The notes under the pieces: model-generated
What the model was told of the DNA's origin: nothing
The model's database searches: none
What the model saw: the letters and a program-made list of their open reading frames with translations, nothing else
Shown: positions 25,934-35,306 of the stretch, one piece after another
Position numbering within the stretch: position 1 is the first letter of the stretch
Layout: the number at the start of each line of letters is the position of its first letter
DNA from: Nocardia niigatensis NBRC 100131
Lineage (GTDB): Bacteria > Actinomycetota > Actinomycetes > Mycobacteriales > Mycobacteriaceae
Assembly: GCF_000308655.1 (NCBI RefSeq)
Contig: NZ_BAGC01000035.1
Location: forward strand, 124,001-188,000
DNA length: 64,000 nt
Reading direction: 5' to 3'
Position numbers and translations under genes: made by a program

Positions 25934-28288
25934 ATGATGGCCAAGAAGTTCGAAGGACATGTCGCCCTCGATATCCGGGACTCGGTCGCCGATTGGGGAC
26001 CGTACGAGGAGCCGACCGCGAAGCAGGGTGCACCCAACGTGCTGTATCTGGTGTGGGACGACATCGGAATCGCCACCTGGGACTGCTACGGCGGCCTGGT
26101 CGAGATGCCGAACATGCGGCGCATCGCCGAGCGCGGGGTGCAGTTCACGCAATTCCACACCACCGCGCTGTGCTCGCCCACCCGCGCCTCGCTGCTGACC
26201 GGGCGTAATGCGTCATCGGTCGGCATGGCGACGATCGAGGAATTCAGTGACGGATTCCCGAGCATGTCGGGACGGATCCCGGCCGACACCGCGTTGTGTT
26301 CCGAAGTCCTCTCCGAACGCGGATGGAACACATACGCCGTCGGCAAATGGCACATGACGCCGCTGGAGGAGGAGAATCTCGCGGCGTCGAAACGGCATTG
26401 GCCGCTGGGGCGCGGTTTCGAGCGGTTCTACGGCTTCCTGGGCGGTGAGGCCGACCAGTGGTATCCGAATCTGGTGTACGACAATCACCCGATCACCCAG
26501 CCCTATCCTCCGGAGGCGGGGTATCACCTGTCGAAGGATCTGGCCGACAAGTCGATCGAGTTCATTCGCGACGCAAAGGTGATCGCCCCCGACAAGCCAT
26601 GGTTCATGTACCTGTGCCCCGGATGCGGGCACGCCCCGCACCACGTCGCGCACGAGTGGGCCGACAGATACCGCGGCCGGTTCGACATGGGCTATGAGAA
26701 GTACCGCGAGATAGTGCTGGAGAACCAGAAACGTATGGGCCTGGTGCCGAAGAACACCGAGCTGTCACCCATGAACCCCTACTCGAACGTCACCAGTGCC
26801 GACGGTAAGCCGTGGCCGGCACAGGACACGGTGCGCGAATGGGATTTGCTGTCCGAGAACGAGAAACGGCTGTTCAGCCGGCAGGCGGAGGTGTTCGCCG
26901 GATTCCTGTCGTACACGGACGCGCAGATCGGCCGGTTGCTGGACTATCTCGAGGAGACCGGCCAGCTGGACAACACGATCATCGTCACCTTCTCGGACAA
27001 CGGCGCCAGCGGCGAGGGCGGTCCGAACGGTTCGGCCAACGAGATGAAGTTTTTCAACGGTTACATCGACTCGATCGAGGACAGCCTGGCCAAGATCGAC
27101 GAGCTCGGTATGCCGACCACCTACAACCACTACAGCATCGGGTGGGCGATGGCCTTCAACACCCCGTACAAGCTGTACAAGCGGTACGCCTCGCACGAAG
27201 GCGGCATCGCCGACCCGTGCCTGATGTCGTGGCCGGCCGGCATTGCGGCCCGCGGCGAGGTCCGCCATCAGTACCTCAACGTCTGCGACATCACCCCCAC
27301 CGTCTACGAGCTGCTCGGCATCACGCCCCCGGACAAGGTGAAGAACGTGAAGCAGCGTCCTCTGGAAGGGGTCAGCTTCCAGGCGCTGTTCGACGACGCG
27401 AACGCCGACGTCGGCAAGCACACCCAGTTCTATTCGATGCTGGGCACGCGCGGCATCTGGCATCGCGGGTGGTTCGCAAACACCATTCACGCGGCATGCC
27501 CGTCCGGCTGGGGCCATTTCGACCAGGACCGCTGGGAACTGTTCCATCTCGACAAGGACCGCAGCCAGATGCACGACCTGGCCCAAAAACATCCCGAGAA
27601 GCTGGAAGTGCTGAAGGCCCTGTGGTTCTCGGAGGCCGAGAAGTACAACGGCATGCCGCTCAACGACCTCGACTTCGTCTCCGCGATGATGCGGTATCGC
27701 CCGACCTACGCCAAGGGCCTGGACAGGGCTGTCTACTATCCGGACAGCGCGGAGGTCGGGCCGGGCGCGGCACTCGAGATTCTGGGTCGCTCGTTCGCGC
27801 TGCTCGCCGAGACGACCATCACCAGCGAGGACGCGGAGGGAGTGCTGTTCGCCCATGGCGGACGGCTCGGCGGGCATTCCCTGTTCGTCCAGGACGGCCA
27901 CCTCTGCTACATCTACAACTTCCTCGGCGAGGAAGAGCAGATGATCGTCTCCGATCGCACGGTTCCGCTCGGCGATCACATCCTCGGGGTTCGCTACGAA
28001 CGGCACGGCACCCGGTCCGACCACTTCACGCCCACGGGCGAGGCCGTCCTCTACATCGATGAGAAGGTGGTGGGCTCACTCGATGACATGCGGATCCAGC
28101 CGACCGTGTTCTCCGGAGTCGGCGAAGGAGTCCGGGTGGGCCGGGACAGTGGTCAGTCCGTGTCCGCGCGTTATCGGTCACCGTTCCCGTTCACCGGCGG
28201 AGTCATGCACCAGGTCATCGAGGATGTCAGCGGGAAACCGTACCTGGATCTGGAATTGGCTGCGGCTGCGGCGTTCTCGCGCGATTGA
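25934..28288 (+). CDS. Arylsulfatase (type I, formylglycine-dependent)
   Basis: 784 residues. Metal-binding LVWDDIG (~39-45), sulfatase signature CSPTRASLLTGR with Cys80 (CxPxR, converted to formylglycine), GKWHM and the second metal site TFSDNG. The C-terminal ~200 residues are a beta-rich domain typical of the long actinobacterial AtsA-like enzymes. No signal peptide. Two adjacent ATGs (25934, 25937) sit after AGAGG. No sulfatase-modifying factor is adjacent. The last 62 bp overlap the convergent pruC gene, an unusually long coding overlap. Confidence 0.93.
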   Translation: MMAKKFEGHVALDIRDSVADWGPYEEPTAKQGAPNVLYLVWDDIGIATWDCYGGLVEMPNMRRIAERGVQFTQFHTTALCSPTRASLLTGRNASSVGMATIEEFSDGFPSMSGRIPADTALCSEVLSERGWNTYAVGKWHMTPLEEENLAASKRHWPLGRGFERFYGFLGGEADQWYPNLVYDNHPITQPYPPEAGYHLSKDLADKSIEFIRDAKVIAPDKPWFMYLCPGCGHAPHHVAHEWADRYRGRFDMGYEKYREIVLENQKRMGLVPKNTELSPMNPYSNVTSADGKPWPAQDTVREWDLLSENEKRLFSRQAEVFAGFLSYTDAQIGRLLDYLEETGQLDNTIIVTFSDNGASGEGGPNGSANEMKFFNGYIDSIEDSLAKIDELGMPTTYNHYSIGWAMAFNTPYKLYKRYASHEGGIADPCLMSWPAGIAARGEVRHQYLNVCDITPTVYELLGITPPDKVKNVKQRPLEGVSFQALFDDANADVGKHTQFYSMLGTRGIWHRGWFANTIHAACPSGWGHFDQDRWELFHLDKDRSQMHDLAQKHPEKLEVLKALWFSEAEKYNGMPLNDLDFVSAMMRYRPTYAKGLDRAVYYPDSAEVGPGAALEILGRSFALLAETTITSEDAEGVLFAHGGRLGGHSLFVQDGHLCYIYNFLGEEEQMIVSDRTVPLGDHILGVRYERHGTRSDHFTPTGEAVLYIDEKVVGSLDDMRIQPTVFSGVGEGVRVGRDSGQSVSARYRSPFPFTGGVMHQVIEDVSGKPYLDLELAAAAAFSRD

Positions 28289-30164
28289 GGCGGCCTCCGC
28301 CGCCCCCGTCGGCGGCGCGGCGGTGGTGGGCCAGTTGGAGTTCGAGCAGTAGCCGATCCGCCGGATCGTCCAGGTCGATGCCGGTGATGTCCTGCGCGCG
28401 GCGCAGGCGGTAGCGCAGTGTGTTCGGGTGGATGCGCAGTGCGGTGGCGGCCGCCCGGACATCGCCGTGGTGGCGCAGGTAGTGATCGACGCTGGTCTCG
28501 AGTTGCGCGGCGTGGCCGCGGTCGTAGTCGAACAGGGCGGTGAGGCGCGGGTCCTCGAGTTCCGGGCGGGCGGCGATGAGATCGAGGATCTCGCCGAGCA
28601 GTACGGCCGTACGGGATTCGGCGAGGGTGGTCACACGGTCCTTCGACCCGCCCGCCTCGGTGCTGTCCAGGACGCGGTCCACCTCGAGACGGGCGCGGGC
28701 GACCTCGGTCAGGTCCGGGACGGGGATGGCGATGGCGGCGCGCAGGATGTGCGCTCCGGTGGATTCCAGCTGCTCGACCAGTTGCCGGGTCCAGGCGGTC
28801 ACCGCGCGGGCGGACTGGTAGCCGGGGAGCAGGATGTAGGCGCGGTCGCCGATCAGGGTCGCCAGCGAATCGTGGCGAAAGGCGCTCGCGCGCAGGCGAA
28901 GTGTGCTGCCCACCGCCGACAGGTCCGCGCCGGCGGGGGCCGCGCCGATGAGCGCGAAGCCGATGAGCGCGGCCGGACCGTCCATCGGGATACCCAGCCC
29001 GCTCGCCACCGAAGGCACGTCGACGCCGCCGCCGCGCGCACCGAACAACCGCTGTACGAGCACCTCCTCGGTGGAGGGGGCGTCCAGGCTGCGGGAGATG
29101 ATGCGGGCAGCGATCGCCGACGCGCCGCGCAGCACCTCGGCCGCATCGGGGGTGAAGGGCTGCTCGCCCTCCTGTAACCAGATCGCCCCGAGGACCCGGG
29201 CGGTACTGCCCGCACCCGGCCGCCGAATCCCCACGACCAGACGGTGTTTGATGTCGAACTCGGGGTGCGCGGGCAGATCGATCACCTCGTCGGTCTGCCG
29301 CAGCCGGTCGAAGACACCCCACTGCTGCAGAATGCGCAGGTACTCGCGCGGGCCCTCGCGACCCAGAATCGATTGGATCCGAAGCGGATCCGCGGCCGCA
29401 TTCGACGCGGAGTAGGCGAGCACCTGCGAGTGCGCGTCCTCGATGGTCACCATCCCGCCCGCGTTCCGCGCGATGATCTGCGCCAGCCCGAACAGATCGG
29501 TGTCCGCCACCAGCAGATCCTGTTCCGCGCTGTCCCGAGCCGGTCGGGTGCGGTCCAGCATCCGCCGGATCAGCGGATACACGTGATCCCAGCGCGCCTG
29601 CGGATGCACCGCCACCACCGCCACTCCTACCCGCAGGGCCGCCCGGCGCAGACCGGCCGCTTCGACGGCCGACTTGGTCAGCACCGCCCGAGGCCGTTGC
29701 CCGGGCGGGCGCTGCCCTACTTCCTCGAGCCACCGCACCGCCTCGACCTCGACGACCCCGACATGCAGATACATATCGGACATAGGCTCGTGCACAACGG
29801 CTTCCGAGCTCAGATCGGAGCCGTCCACCAGGGCGACCGACCGAATAGCCAGCTCGTCCCCGAGTGGCGCGTCCACCAGTTCGACAAGTGTCGTACCAAG
29901 GGCCGCGAGAAGATCCCGCAAGATGACGCCGCTACCGGGGCGCTCGCGATGGCGGCCAACCGGCTCGTCGAGCGTTCCGTGGAGCGGCGCCTCAGGTTCG
30001 GCCGCTCCCTCCGGTTCGCGATCGGGCGTCCCCGATTTCGACCGAGCCCCGCCGCCTTCGTCCGGAATTCCGTCGGGCCCATCCGGAATTGCGGCCATGG
30101 ATTGCGCCTCACGCGAGAGGGCCGGTCGCGTCGCGGGTGCGCTGTTCGGTTTGTGTGCGGCCAC
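28227..30164 (-). CDS. pruC: PruC-type PucR-family activator of proline utilisation
   Basis: 645 residues: a PucR N-terminal ligand domain (ILRDLLAALGTTLVELVDAP...EVEAVRWLEEVGQR), a central GGDEF-like domain and C-terminal HTH DVRAAATALRIHPNTLRYRLRRAQDITG. GTG 30164 is chosen over an upstream ATG because AGGAGG sits 8 nt before it. It is divergent from pruA by 211 bp, the arrangement of mycobacterial pruC/pruA/pruB, where PruC activates proline catabolism. The C-terminal tail (GGGGGRLNRARTPQPQPIPD) overlaps the arylsulfatase end. Confidence 0.88.
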   Translation of the reverse strand: MAAHKPNSAPATRPALSREAQSMAAIPDGPDGIPDEGGGARSKSGTPDREPEGAAEPEAPLHGTLDEPVGRHRERPGSGVILRDLLAALGTTLVELVDAPLGDELAIRSVALVDGSDLSSEAVVHEPMSDMYLHVGVVEVEAVRWLEEVGQRPPGQRPRAVLTKSAVEAAGLRRAALRVGVAVVAVHPQARWDHVYPLIRRMLDRTRPARDSAEQDLLVADTDLFGLAQIIARNAGGMVTIEDAHSQVLAYSASNAAADPLRIQSILGREGPREYLRILQQWGVFDRLRQTDEVIDLPAHPEFDIKHRLVVGIRRPGAGSTARVLGAIWLQEGEQPFTPDAAEVLRGASAIAARIISRSLDAPSTEEVLVQRLFGARGGGVDVPSVASGLGIPMDGPAALIGFALIGAAPAGADLSAVGSTLRLRASAFRHDSLATLIGDRAYILLPGYQSARAVTAWTRQLVEQLESTGAHILRAAIAIPVPDLTEVARARLEVDRVLDSTEAGGSKDRVTTLAESRTAVLLGEILDLIAARPELEDPRLTALFDYDRGHAAQLETSVDHYLRHHGDVRAAATALRIHPNTLRYRLRRAQDITGIDLDDPADRLLLELQLAHHRRAADGGGGGRLNRARTPQPQPIPDPGTVSR

Positions 30165-30375
30165 GATCCTGCCTCCTGTGTCCTCGATGCGAGCGGGCGC
30201 GCCCCATCGTTGCGACGGCACTTCTCGCCGTGTGCGCAGAGCGGCTCACCCTTCGGCCGAACGTACAACACGGGCAGCAGTTCCTTGACCGATCGGCTGA
30301 ATATCTCCGGTGTGGTTCGGGGTTGACTCGGCGTATTCGCCCAGTGACCCGGGCCACATCAGCCAGGAGGATTTC

Positions 30376-32034
30376 ATGGACGCCGTCACAGTCACTCCGC
30401 CGCCGGTGAACGAACCGGTGGGGACCTTCGCGCCCGGCACACCGGAGCGCGCGCGACTGCAGGCCAAGCTGACCGAGCTCAGCGATATGTCGTTGGAGAT
30501 TCCGCATGTGATCGGCGGGCAAGAGCGACGCAGTGCGGGAGAAGTAGTGGATGTGGTGCAGCCGCATCGGCATTCGACGGTGCTCGGGACCATCACCATC
30601 GCCGAGGCGCGGGATGCGGCCGATGCGATCGCGGCCGCGGCAGCTGCGGCACCGGGGTGGCGGGCGCTGTCGTTCGATGAGCGGGCGGCGGTGTTCCTGC
30701 GGGCCGCGGATCTGCTGGCGGGTCCGTGGCGGGAGACAGTGTCGGCGGCGACCATGCTGGGACAGTCGAAGACGGCGTATCAGGCCGAGATCGACGCGCC
30801 CTGTGAGCTGGTGGATTTCTGGCGATTCAATGTGCACTTCGCGCGCGGGATCCTGGCCGGACAGCCGATCTCGACGCCGGGAGTGTGGAATCGGGTGGAG
30901 TACCGGCCGCTGGAAGGGTTCGTCTACGCGGTCACGCCGTTCAACTTCACCGCCATCGCGGCCAATCTGCCGACCGCGCCGGCGCTGATGGGCAACACCG
31001 TGGTGTGGAAACCCTCACCCACACAGGCCTTCTCGGCCTATTGGACGATGCGGCTGCTGGAGGCGGCCGGGCTGCCACCCGGTGTGATCAATCTGGTGCA
31101 CGGGCACGGGCCGGAAGTGTCGGCGGTGGCGCTGGCCGATCGGCGGCTGGCGGGCATCCACTTCACCGGCTCGACGGGGACATTCCAGCATCTGTGGCGC
31201 GCGGTGGGGGAGAACATCGCCGGATACGACACCTATCCGCGGCTGGTCGGGGAGACCGGCGGCAAAGATTTCGTGGTCGCGCACAGTTCGGCGGATCCGG
31301 ACGTGTTGAGCACGGCCCTGATTCGCGGGGCCTTCGACTACCAGGGACAGAAGTGTTCCGCGGCGTCGCGGGCGTTCGTTCCGAAGTCGGTGTGGTCCCG
31401 CATGTCCGGGGATTTCCTGGCCAAGGTGTCGGAACTGACCTACGGTGACATCACCGATTTCACGAATTTCGGTGGGGCGCTGATCGATCGGCATGCCTTC
31501 GAACGCAATGCCGAGGCGCTGGCCCGCGCCAAGGCCACACCGAGCCTGACCGTGCTCACCGGTGGACGGGCCGATGACAGCATCGGCTTCTTCGTCGAAC
31601 CGACCGTCCTGCTCGGTGAGGATCCGACCGACGAGGCGTTCCGGAAGGAGTACTTCGGCCCGATCCTGGCCGTGCACGTCTACGACGACACAGCACCTGC
31701 CGGGTTCGACGCGGTGCTGGATCTGGTCGATCGCGGGTCGGCGTACGGGCTCACCGGCGCGGTGATCGCCGACGACCGGACGGCCGTCGCGACGGCGTCC
31801 GAACGACTTCGCTACGCGGCGGGCAACTTCTACATCAATGACAAGCCGACCGGTGCGGTGGTCGGGCAGCAGCCCTTCGGCGGTTCGCGGGCCTCGGGCA
31901 CCAACGACAAGGCCGGATCGGCGCAGAACCTGCTGCGCTGGACCTCGGCGCGCACGATCAAGGAGACCTTCGTGCCGCCGACCGATCACCGGTATCCGCA
32001 TCAGGCCGTCGCGACGGAAGCGGGGAAGCGCTGA
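30376..32034 (+). CDS. pruA: L-glutamate gamma-semialdehyde (P5C) dehydrogenase
   Basis: 552 residues, aldehyde dehydrogenase superfamily. FNFTAIAANLPTAPALMGNTVVWKPSP, FTGSTGTF, general base in GETGGKDF, and nucleophile Cys ~327 in YQGQKCSAASR. It oxidises P5C/glutamate semialdehyde to glutamate with NAD+. AGGAGG lies 6 nt before ATG 30376. Its stop overlaps the pruB start by one base (TGATG). Second step of proline breakdown, likely PruC-dependent. Confidence 0.96.
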   Translation: MDAVTVTPPPVNEPVGTFAPGTPERARLQAKLTELSDMSLEIPHVIGGQERRSAGEVVDVVQPHRHSTVLGTITIAEARDAADAIAAAAAAAPGWRALSFDERAAVFLRAADLLAGPWRETVSAATMLGQSKTAYQAEIDAPCELVDFWRFNVHFARGILAGQPISTPGVWNRVEYRPLEGFVYAVTPFNFTAIAANLPTAPALMGNTVVWKPSPTQAFSAYWTMRLLEAAGLPPGVINLVHGHGPEVSAVALADRRLAGIHFTGSTGTFQHLWRAVGENIAGYDTYPRLVGETGGKDFVVAHSSADPDVLSTALIRGAFDYQGQKCSAASRAFVPKSVWSRMSGDFLAKVSELTYGDITDFTNFGGALIDRHAFERNAEALARAKATPSLTVLTGGRADDSIGFFVEPTVLLGEDPTDEAFRKEYFGPILAVHVYDDTAPAGFDAVLDLVDRGSAYGLTGAVIADDRTAVATASERLRYAAGNFYINDKPTGAVVGQQPFGGSRASGTNDKAGSAQNLLRWTSARTIKETFVPPTDHRYPHQAVATEAGKR

Positions 32035-32993
32035 TGTTCACGACCGTGCTGCGTCCGGCGCTGCTGGCGGCCTCGCGGTCGCCCCGGGTGGAACGAGCGG
32101 TGACGGGGCTGACGTCGACCCGGAAGGTGGTGCGGCGCTTCGTCGCTGGGGAGACCGAGACCCAGGCGGCCACGGCCACCCGCGCACTGCTCGATTCGGA
32201 CCGCTTCGTCAGCATCGACTACCTCGGCGAGGACACCACCGATATCGAGCAGGCGCGGGCGACCGTCTCGCACTACCTCACCCTGCTCGGGGCGCTCGGA
32301 GCGCTACCCGGTTCCACGGGAGAGGTTCGCCCGCTGGAGGTTTCGCTCAAACTGTCGGCCCTCGGCCAGTCGCTGCCCCGCGACGGCCACGTGATCGCCC
32401 TCGAACACGCCCACAAGATCTGCACCGCGGCCGCGGCGGCCGGGGCCTGGGTGACGGTGGACGCGGAGAACCACGCCACCACCGATTCCACGCTGGCCGT
32501 CGTCCGTGCACTGCGCGCCGACTTCCCGTGGGTGGGCACGGTACTGCAGGCGTATCTGCTGCGCACCGAGGCCGACTGCCGCGAGCTGTCGGGCCCGGGA
32601 TCGCGAATCCGCCTGTGCAAGGGCGCGTATCGCGAGCCGGCGCAGGTCGCGTTCCAGAGCCGCGACGAGGTGGACGCGTCCTATCTGCGCTGCCTCGACA
32701 TCCTGATGCGCGGCCGGGGCTATCCCATGGTAGCCACCCACGACCCGGTCATGCTCGAGGCGGCCGCGCAGTCCGCACGGTGCACGGGTCGCGGCCCGGA
32801 CGGCTTCGAATTCCAGATGCTCTACGGCATTCGCGACGACGAGCAGCGGCGGATGGTCGGCACGGGCGCGCATCTGCGCACCTATCTGCCCTACGGCGAT
32901 CGATGGTACGGCTATTTCATGCGCCGATTGGCCGAGCGCCCAGCCAATCTCGCGTTCTTCCTGCGCTCGTTCGGCCCTGGTTCGCGCAGCTGA
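32034..32993 (+). CDS. pruB: Proline dehydrogenase (monofunctional)
   Basis: 319 residues, FAD-dependent beta/alpha barrel: VSLKLSALGQ, VTVDAENHATTDSTL, RIRLCKGAYREP and the C-terminal YLPYGDRWYGYFMRRLAERP, which binds flavin and proline. It feeds P5C to PruA and electrons to the quinone pool. It is translationally coupled to pruA by a 1-nt stop/start overlap. Confidence 0.95.
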   Translation: MFTTVLRPALLAASRSPRVERAVTGLTSTRKVVRRFVAGETETQAATATRALLDSDRFVSIDYLGEDTTDIEQARATVSHYLTLLGALGALPGSTGEVRPLEVSLKLSALGQSLPRDGHVIALEHAHKICTAAAAAGAWVTVDAENHATTDSTLAVVRALRADFPWVGTVLQAYLLRTEADCRELSGPGSRIRLCKGAYREPAQVAFQSRDEVDASYLRCLDILMRGRGYPMVATHDPVMLEAAAQSARCTGRGPDGFEFQMLYGIRDDEQRRMVGTGAHLRTYLPYGDRWYGYFMRRLAERPANLAFFLRSFGPGSRS

Positions 32994-33017
32994 TCCATCC
33001 GATGACCAGACCGCGCC

Positions 33018-33041
33018 GCCCCGGCCGTGCTGCGCCGGGGC
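33018..33041 (+). terminator. Hairpin after pruB
   Basis: GCCCCGGC/GCCGGGGC stem with an 8-nt loop, 25 nt after the pruB stop. It lies between pruAB and the permease gene. Confidence 0.5.
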
Positions 33042-33124
33042 CGGCCGCGTCGGCCGGTCGGACAACGTTTCTGAACTTTATTCAACCAACCGCCCGATCA
33101 CAGCGGCGGTCGTGGTCCGATTAG

Positions 33125-33138
33125 CTGAGCTAGCTTAG
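33125..33138. promoter_or_regulatory. Imperfect palindrome upstream of amino-acid permease
   Basis: CTGAGCTAGCTTAG is a 14-bp palindrome with one mismatched pair, 54 bp before the permease ATG in an AT-richer stretch. A plausible operator; the regulator is unknown. Confidence 0.35.
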
Positions 33139-33191
33139 TGTGACCTGCGCTACCGCAGTGCGGCGAACGCAGCGGAACGAAAGGATCCCGC

Positions 33192-34619
33192 ATGTCTTTT
33201 GCGGAGTTGCGCGGCCAGATCCTGCGCCGCAAACCGATCTCGGAGGTAGACGACGACACGCCCTCCGACGAGCGGCTGTCGAAACACCTCGGTCTGTGGC
33301 AGCTGACGGCCATCGGGGTGGGCGGCATCATCGGCGCGGGCATCTTCGCCCTGGCCGGGTCGGTCGCCCACACTACGACCGGGCCCTCGGTCCTCATCTC
33401 GTTCCTGATCGCGGGGGTGGCCAGTGCGTGCGCGGCGCTCTGCTACGCGGAGTTCGCGGGCATGGTGCCCAAGGCCGGGTCGGCCTACACCTACGGGTAT
33501 GTGTCGCTGGGTGAGCTGGCGGGCTGGTTCATCGGCTGGGACCTGCTGCTCGAGTACGTGGCCGTGGCGGCGGTGGTCGCCATCGGCGTGTCCGGGTACT
33601 TCAACTTCCTGCTGGATCAGATCGGAATCACGTTGCCGCACTGGATGCTCGGGGCCTCCGGCACCGGCGACGGACATGTGGTCGATGTGTTCGCGATCCT
33701 GTTCTGCCTGGGCAGCGCATGGGTGCTGTCGCGCGGGATCAAGAGCGTGGGCCGGTTCGAGACGGTCGCGGTGGGGATCAAGGTGGCGATCGTGCTGCTG
33801 ATCATCGTGCTCGGCCTGTTCAAGATCGACAGCGCGAACTACCACCCGTACTTCCCGTTCGGCACCAGCGCGGTGTGGACGGGCGCGGCCACGGTGTTCT
33901 TCGCCGTGTTCGGGTACGACGCGATGAGCACGGCGGCCGAGGAGTCCACCGAGGCGAAAAAGCATCTGCCCAAGGCGATCATCTACTCACTGGCCATCGC
34001 CATGGTGCTTTACGTGCTGGCCACGCTGGTGCTCACCGGCATGCAGAAGTACACCGAGATCAGCCCGACCTCCGGGTTCTCCACCGCGTTCAAATCCGCA
34101 GGGATGCCCGGCATCGCGAACATCATCGCCGTGGGCGCGATCGTCGGCATCATCACCGTGGTCCTCACGTTCATGCTCGGCGTGACCCGCGTCTGGTACG
34201 CCATGAGCCGCGACGGACTGCTGCCCGCCTGGTTCGCCAAGACCCATCCCACCCGCAGGGTGCCTACCCGCGTGACGTGGATCGTCGGCGCCGGCTCGGC
34301 GAGCCTGGCCGGGCTGCTGCCCATCAATACCGTTGCGGAACTGACCAATATCGGTATCCTGATGGCCTTCATCGTGGTCAGCGTGTCGGTGATCGTGCTC
34401 CGATATACTCGCCCCGACGAGCCACGTGAATTCCGCCTGCCACTCATGCCGATGGTCCCGGTGGTCGGCATCGGCTTCTCCATCTACCTGATCTGGTCTC
34501 TGCCCTGGGAAACCTGGGTGCGCTTCGTGACCTGGCTGGTGGTCGGCTTCATCATCTACTTCGGCTATTCCCGCTTCAATTCCCGTCTGGGCCGTCCGGC
34601 CTCGATCGAGAACATCTGA
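33192..34619 (+). CDS. APC-superfamily cationic amino-acid permease
   Basis: 475 residues with 12 hydrophobic segments. The consensus first helix GLWQLTAIGVGGIIGAGIFALAG (~33-55) carries the substrate-binding GxGxxGAGIF. CYAEFAGMVPKAGSAYTY and FFAVFGYDAMSTAAEES are hallmarks of the CAT subgroup. It imports basic or other amino acids. GAAAGGA precedes ATG 33192. It follows pruAB, but a hairpin and its own operator-like palindrome separate them. Confidence 0.92.
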   Translation: MSFAELRGQILRRKPISEVDDDTPSDERLSKHLGLWQLTAIGVGGIIGAGIFALAGSVAHTTTGPSVLISFLIAGVASACAALCYAEFAGMVPKAGSAYTYGYVSLGELAGWFIGWDLLLEYVAVAAVVAIGVSGYFNFLLDQIGITLPHWMLGASGTGDGHVVDVFAILFCLGSAWVLSRGIKSVGRFETVAVGIKVAIVLLIIVLGLFKIDSANYHPYFPFGTSAVWTGAATVFFAVFGYDAMSTAAEESTEAKKHLPKAIIYSLAIAMVLYVLATLVLTGMQKYTEISPTSGFSTAFKSAGMPGIANIIAVGAIVGIITVVLTFMLGVTRVWYAMSRDGLLPAWFAKTHPTRRVPTRVTWIVGAGSASLAGLLPINTVAELTNIGILMAFIVVSVSVIVLRYTRPDEPREFRLPLMPMVPVVGIGFSIYLIWSLPWETWVRFVTWLVVGFIIYFGYSRFNSRLGRPASIENI

Positions 34620-34633
34620 GCCGGAAGGACTCC

Positions 34634-34661
34634 GGGCGGCGCACCGACGACGGCGCCGCCC
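34634..34661 (+). terminator. Hairpin after permease gene
   Basis: Perfect 9-bp stem GGGCGGCGC/GCGCCGCCC with a 10-nt loop, 14 nt after the stop. No T-tract. Confidence 0.55.
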
Positions 34662-35034
34662 AGACCCCGGGTCACCCTCGTACCGATACCTGCCCGCCGC
34701 CACTCCTGGCCCGCCCGCCAGAATCCCGCTAATTCCGCTGTCGCGGATGCGATTTCGCTCACCTCTGCGTCCCCCGATGCCGCCGTCCCTCCCGTCACCG
34801 ACGACAGCAACTGCCGAGCATGCAGCAGAACCGCGGGAAATGTGGAGATCCCGTGATGAACCGCTGCTGGGCCCGCTCGTGCCGTATCCGCGGCGGGCTA
34901 ATCTCGCGGCGTGACCTTCGCGCTGGCTTTCACCGGAATTCTCGCGGTCCTATGGGCTTTGGCGGCCCGTGCCTGGACGGGGCGGCTGGTCGGCGCCGCG
35001 GTCCGGTCGGCCATGGTTGCCCAACCCTGGCGGC

Positions 35035-35107
35035 CGTGCAAATTCACGAGGGTGCTGTCCATGTCGAGCAGGAGGCCGCGGGCGGCAAGCGTGGCGTGAA
35101 CCGTCAT
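35035..35107 (-). pseudogene. N-terminal scrap of a HAD-family hydrolase
   Basis: Starting at ATG 35107 the frame reads MTVHATLAARGLLLDMDSTLVNLH, the first strand and DxDx(T/S) motif of HAD phosphatases (here DMDST). Homology then ends abruptly. It sits in a 690-bp stretch (34620-35306) with no intact gene. Confidence 0.45.
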
Positions 35108-35207
35108 AGGCCGGCTGTAACCACGGGCATCGGCCAGGCAATAGATCTCGAATTCGTGTCGCGGCCGGGCGATTCCATGCCGGGCGGGTCCCCGCCCACC
35201 GGTCCGA

Positions 35208-35223
35208 TATAACGGTCGTTATA
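35208..35223. promoter_or_regulatory. Operator-like palindrome before thioesterase
   Basis: TATAACG-GT-CGTTATA is a perfect 7+7 inverted repeat, strikingly AT-rich for the region, 83 bp before the thioesterase start. It is typical of a TetR-type operator overlapping a promoter. Confidence 0.5.
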
Positions 35224-35306
35224 GTCGGGGCAGGCTATTCTCCGGCGAGACGGAGAGCCACGCGCTCGCGCGCACGAATACGCACCTGTTCGAAGGAGAT
35301 TTCGCC

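Noticed and set aside
34565..34810. 81-codon minus-strand frame overlapping the permease end
   Set aside because: No RBS or motif, overlaps the terminator hairpin, and appears to be a shadow.
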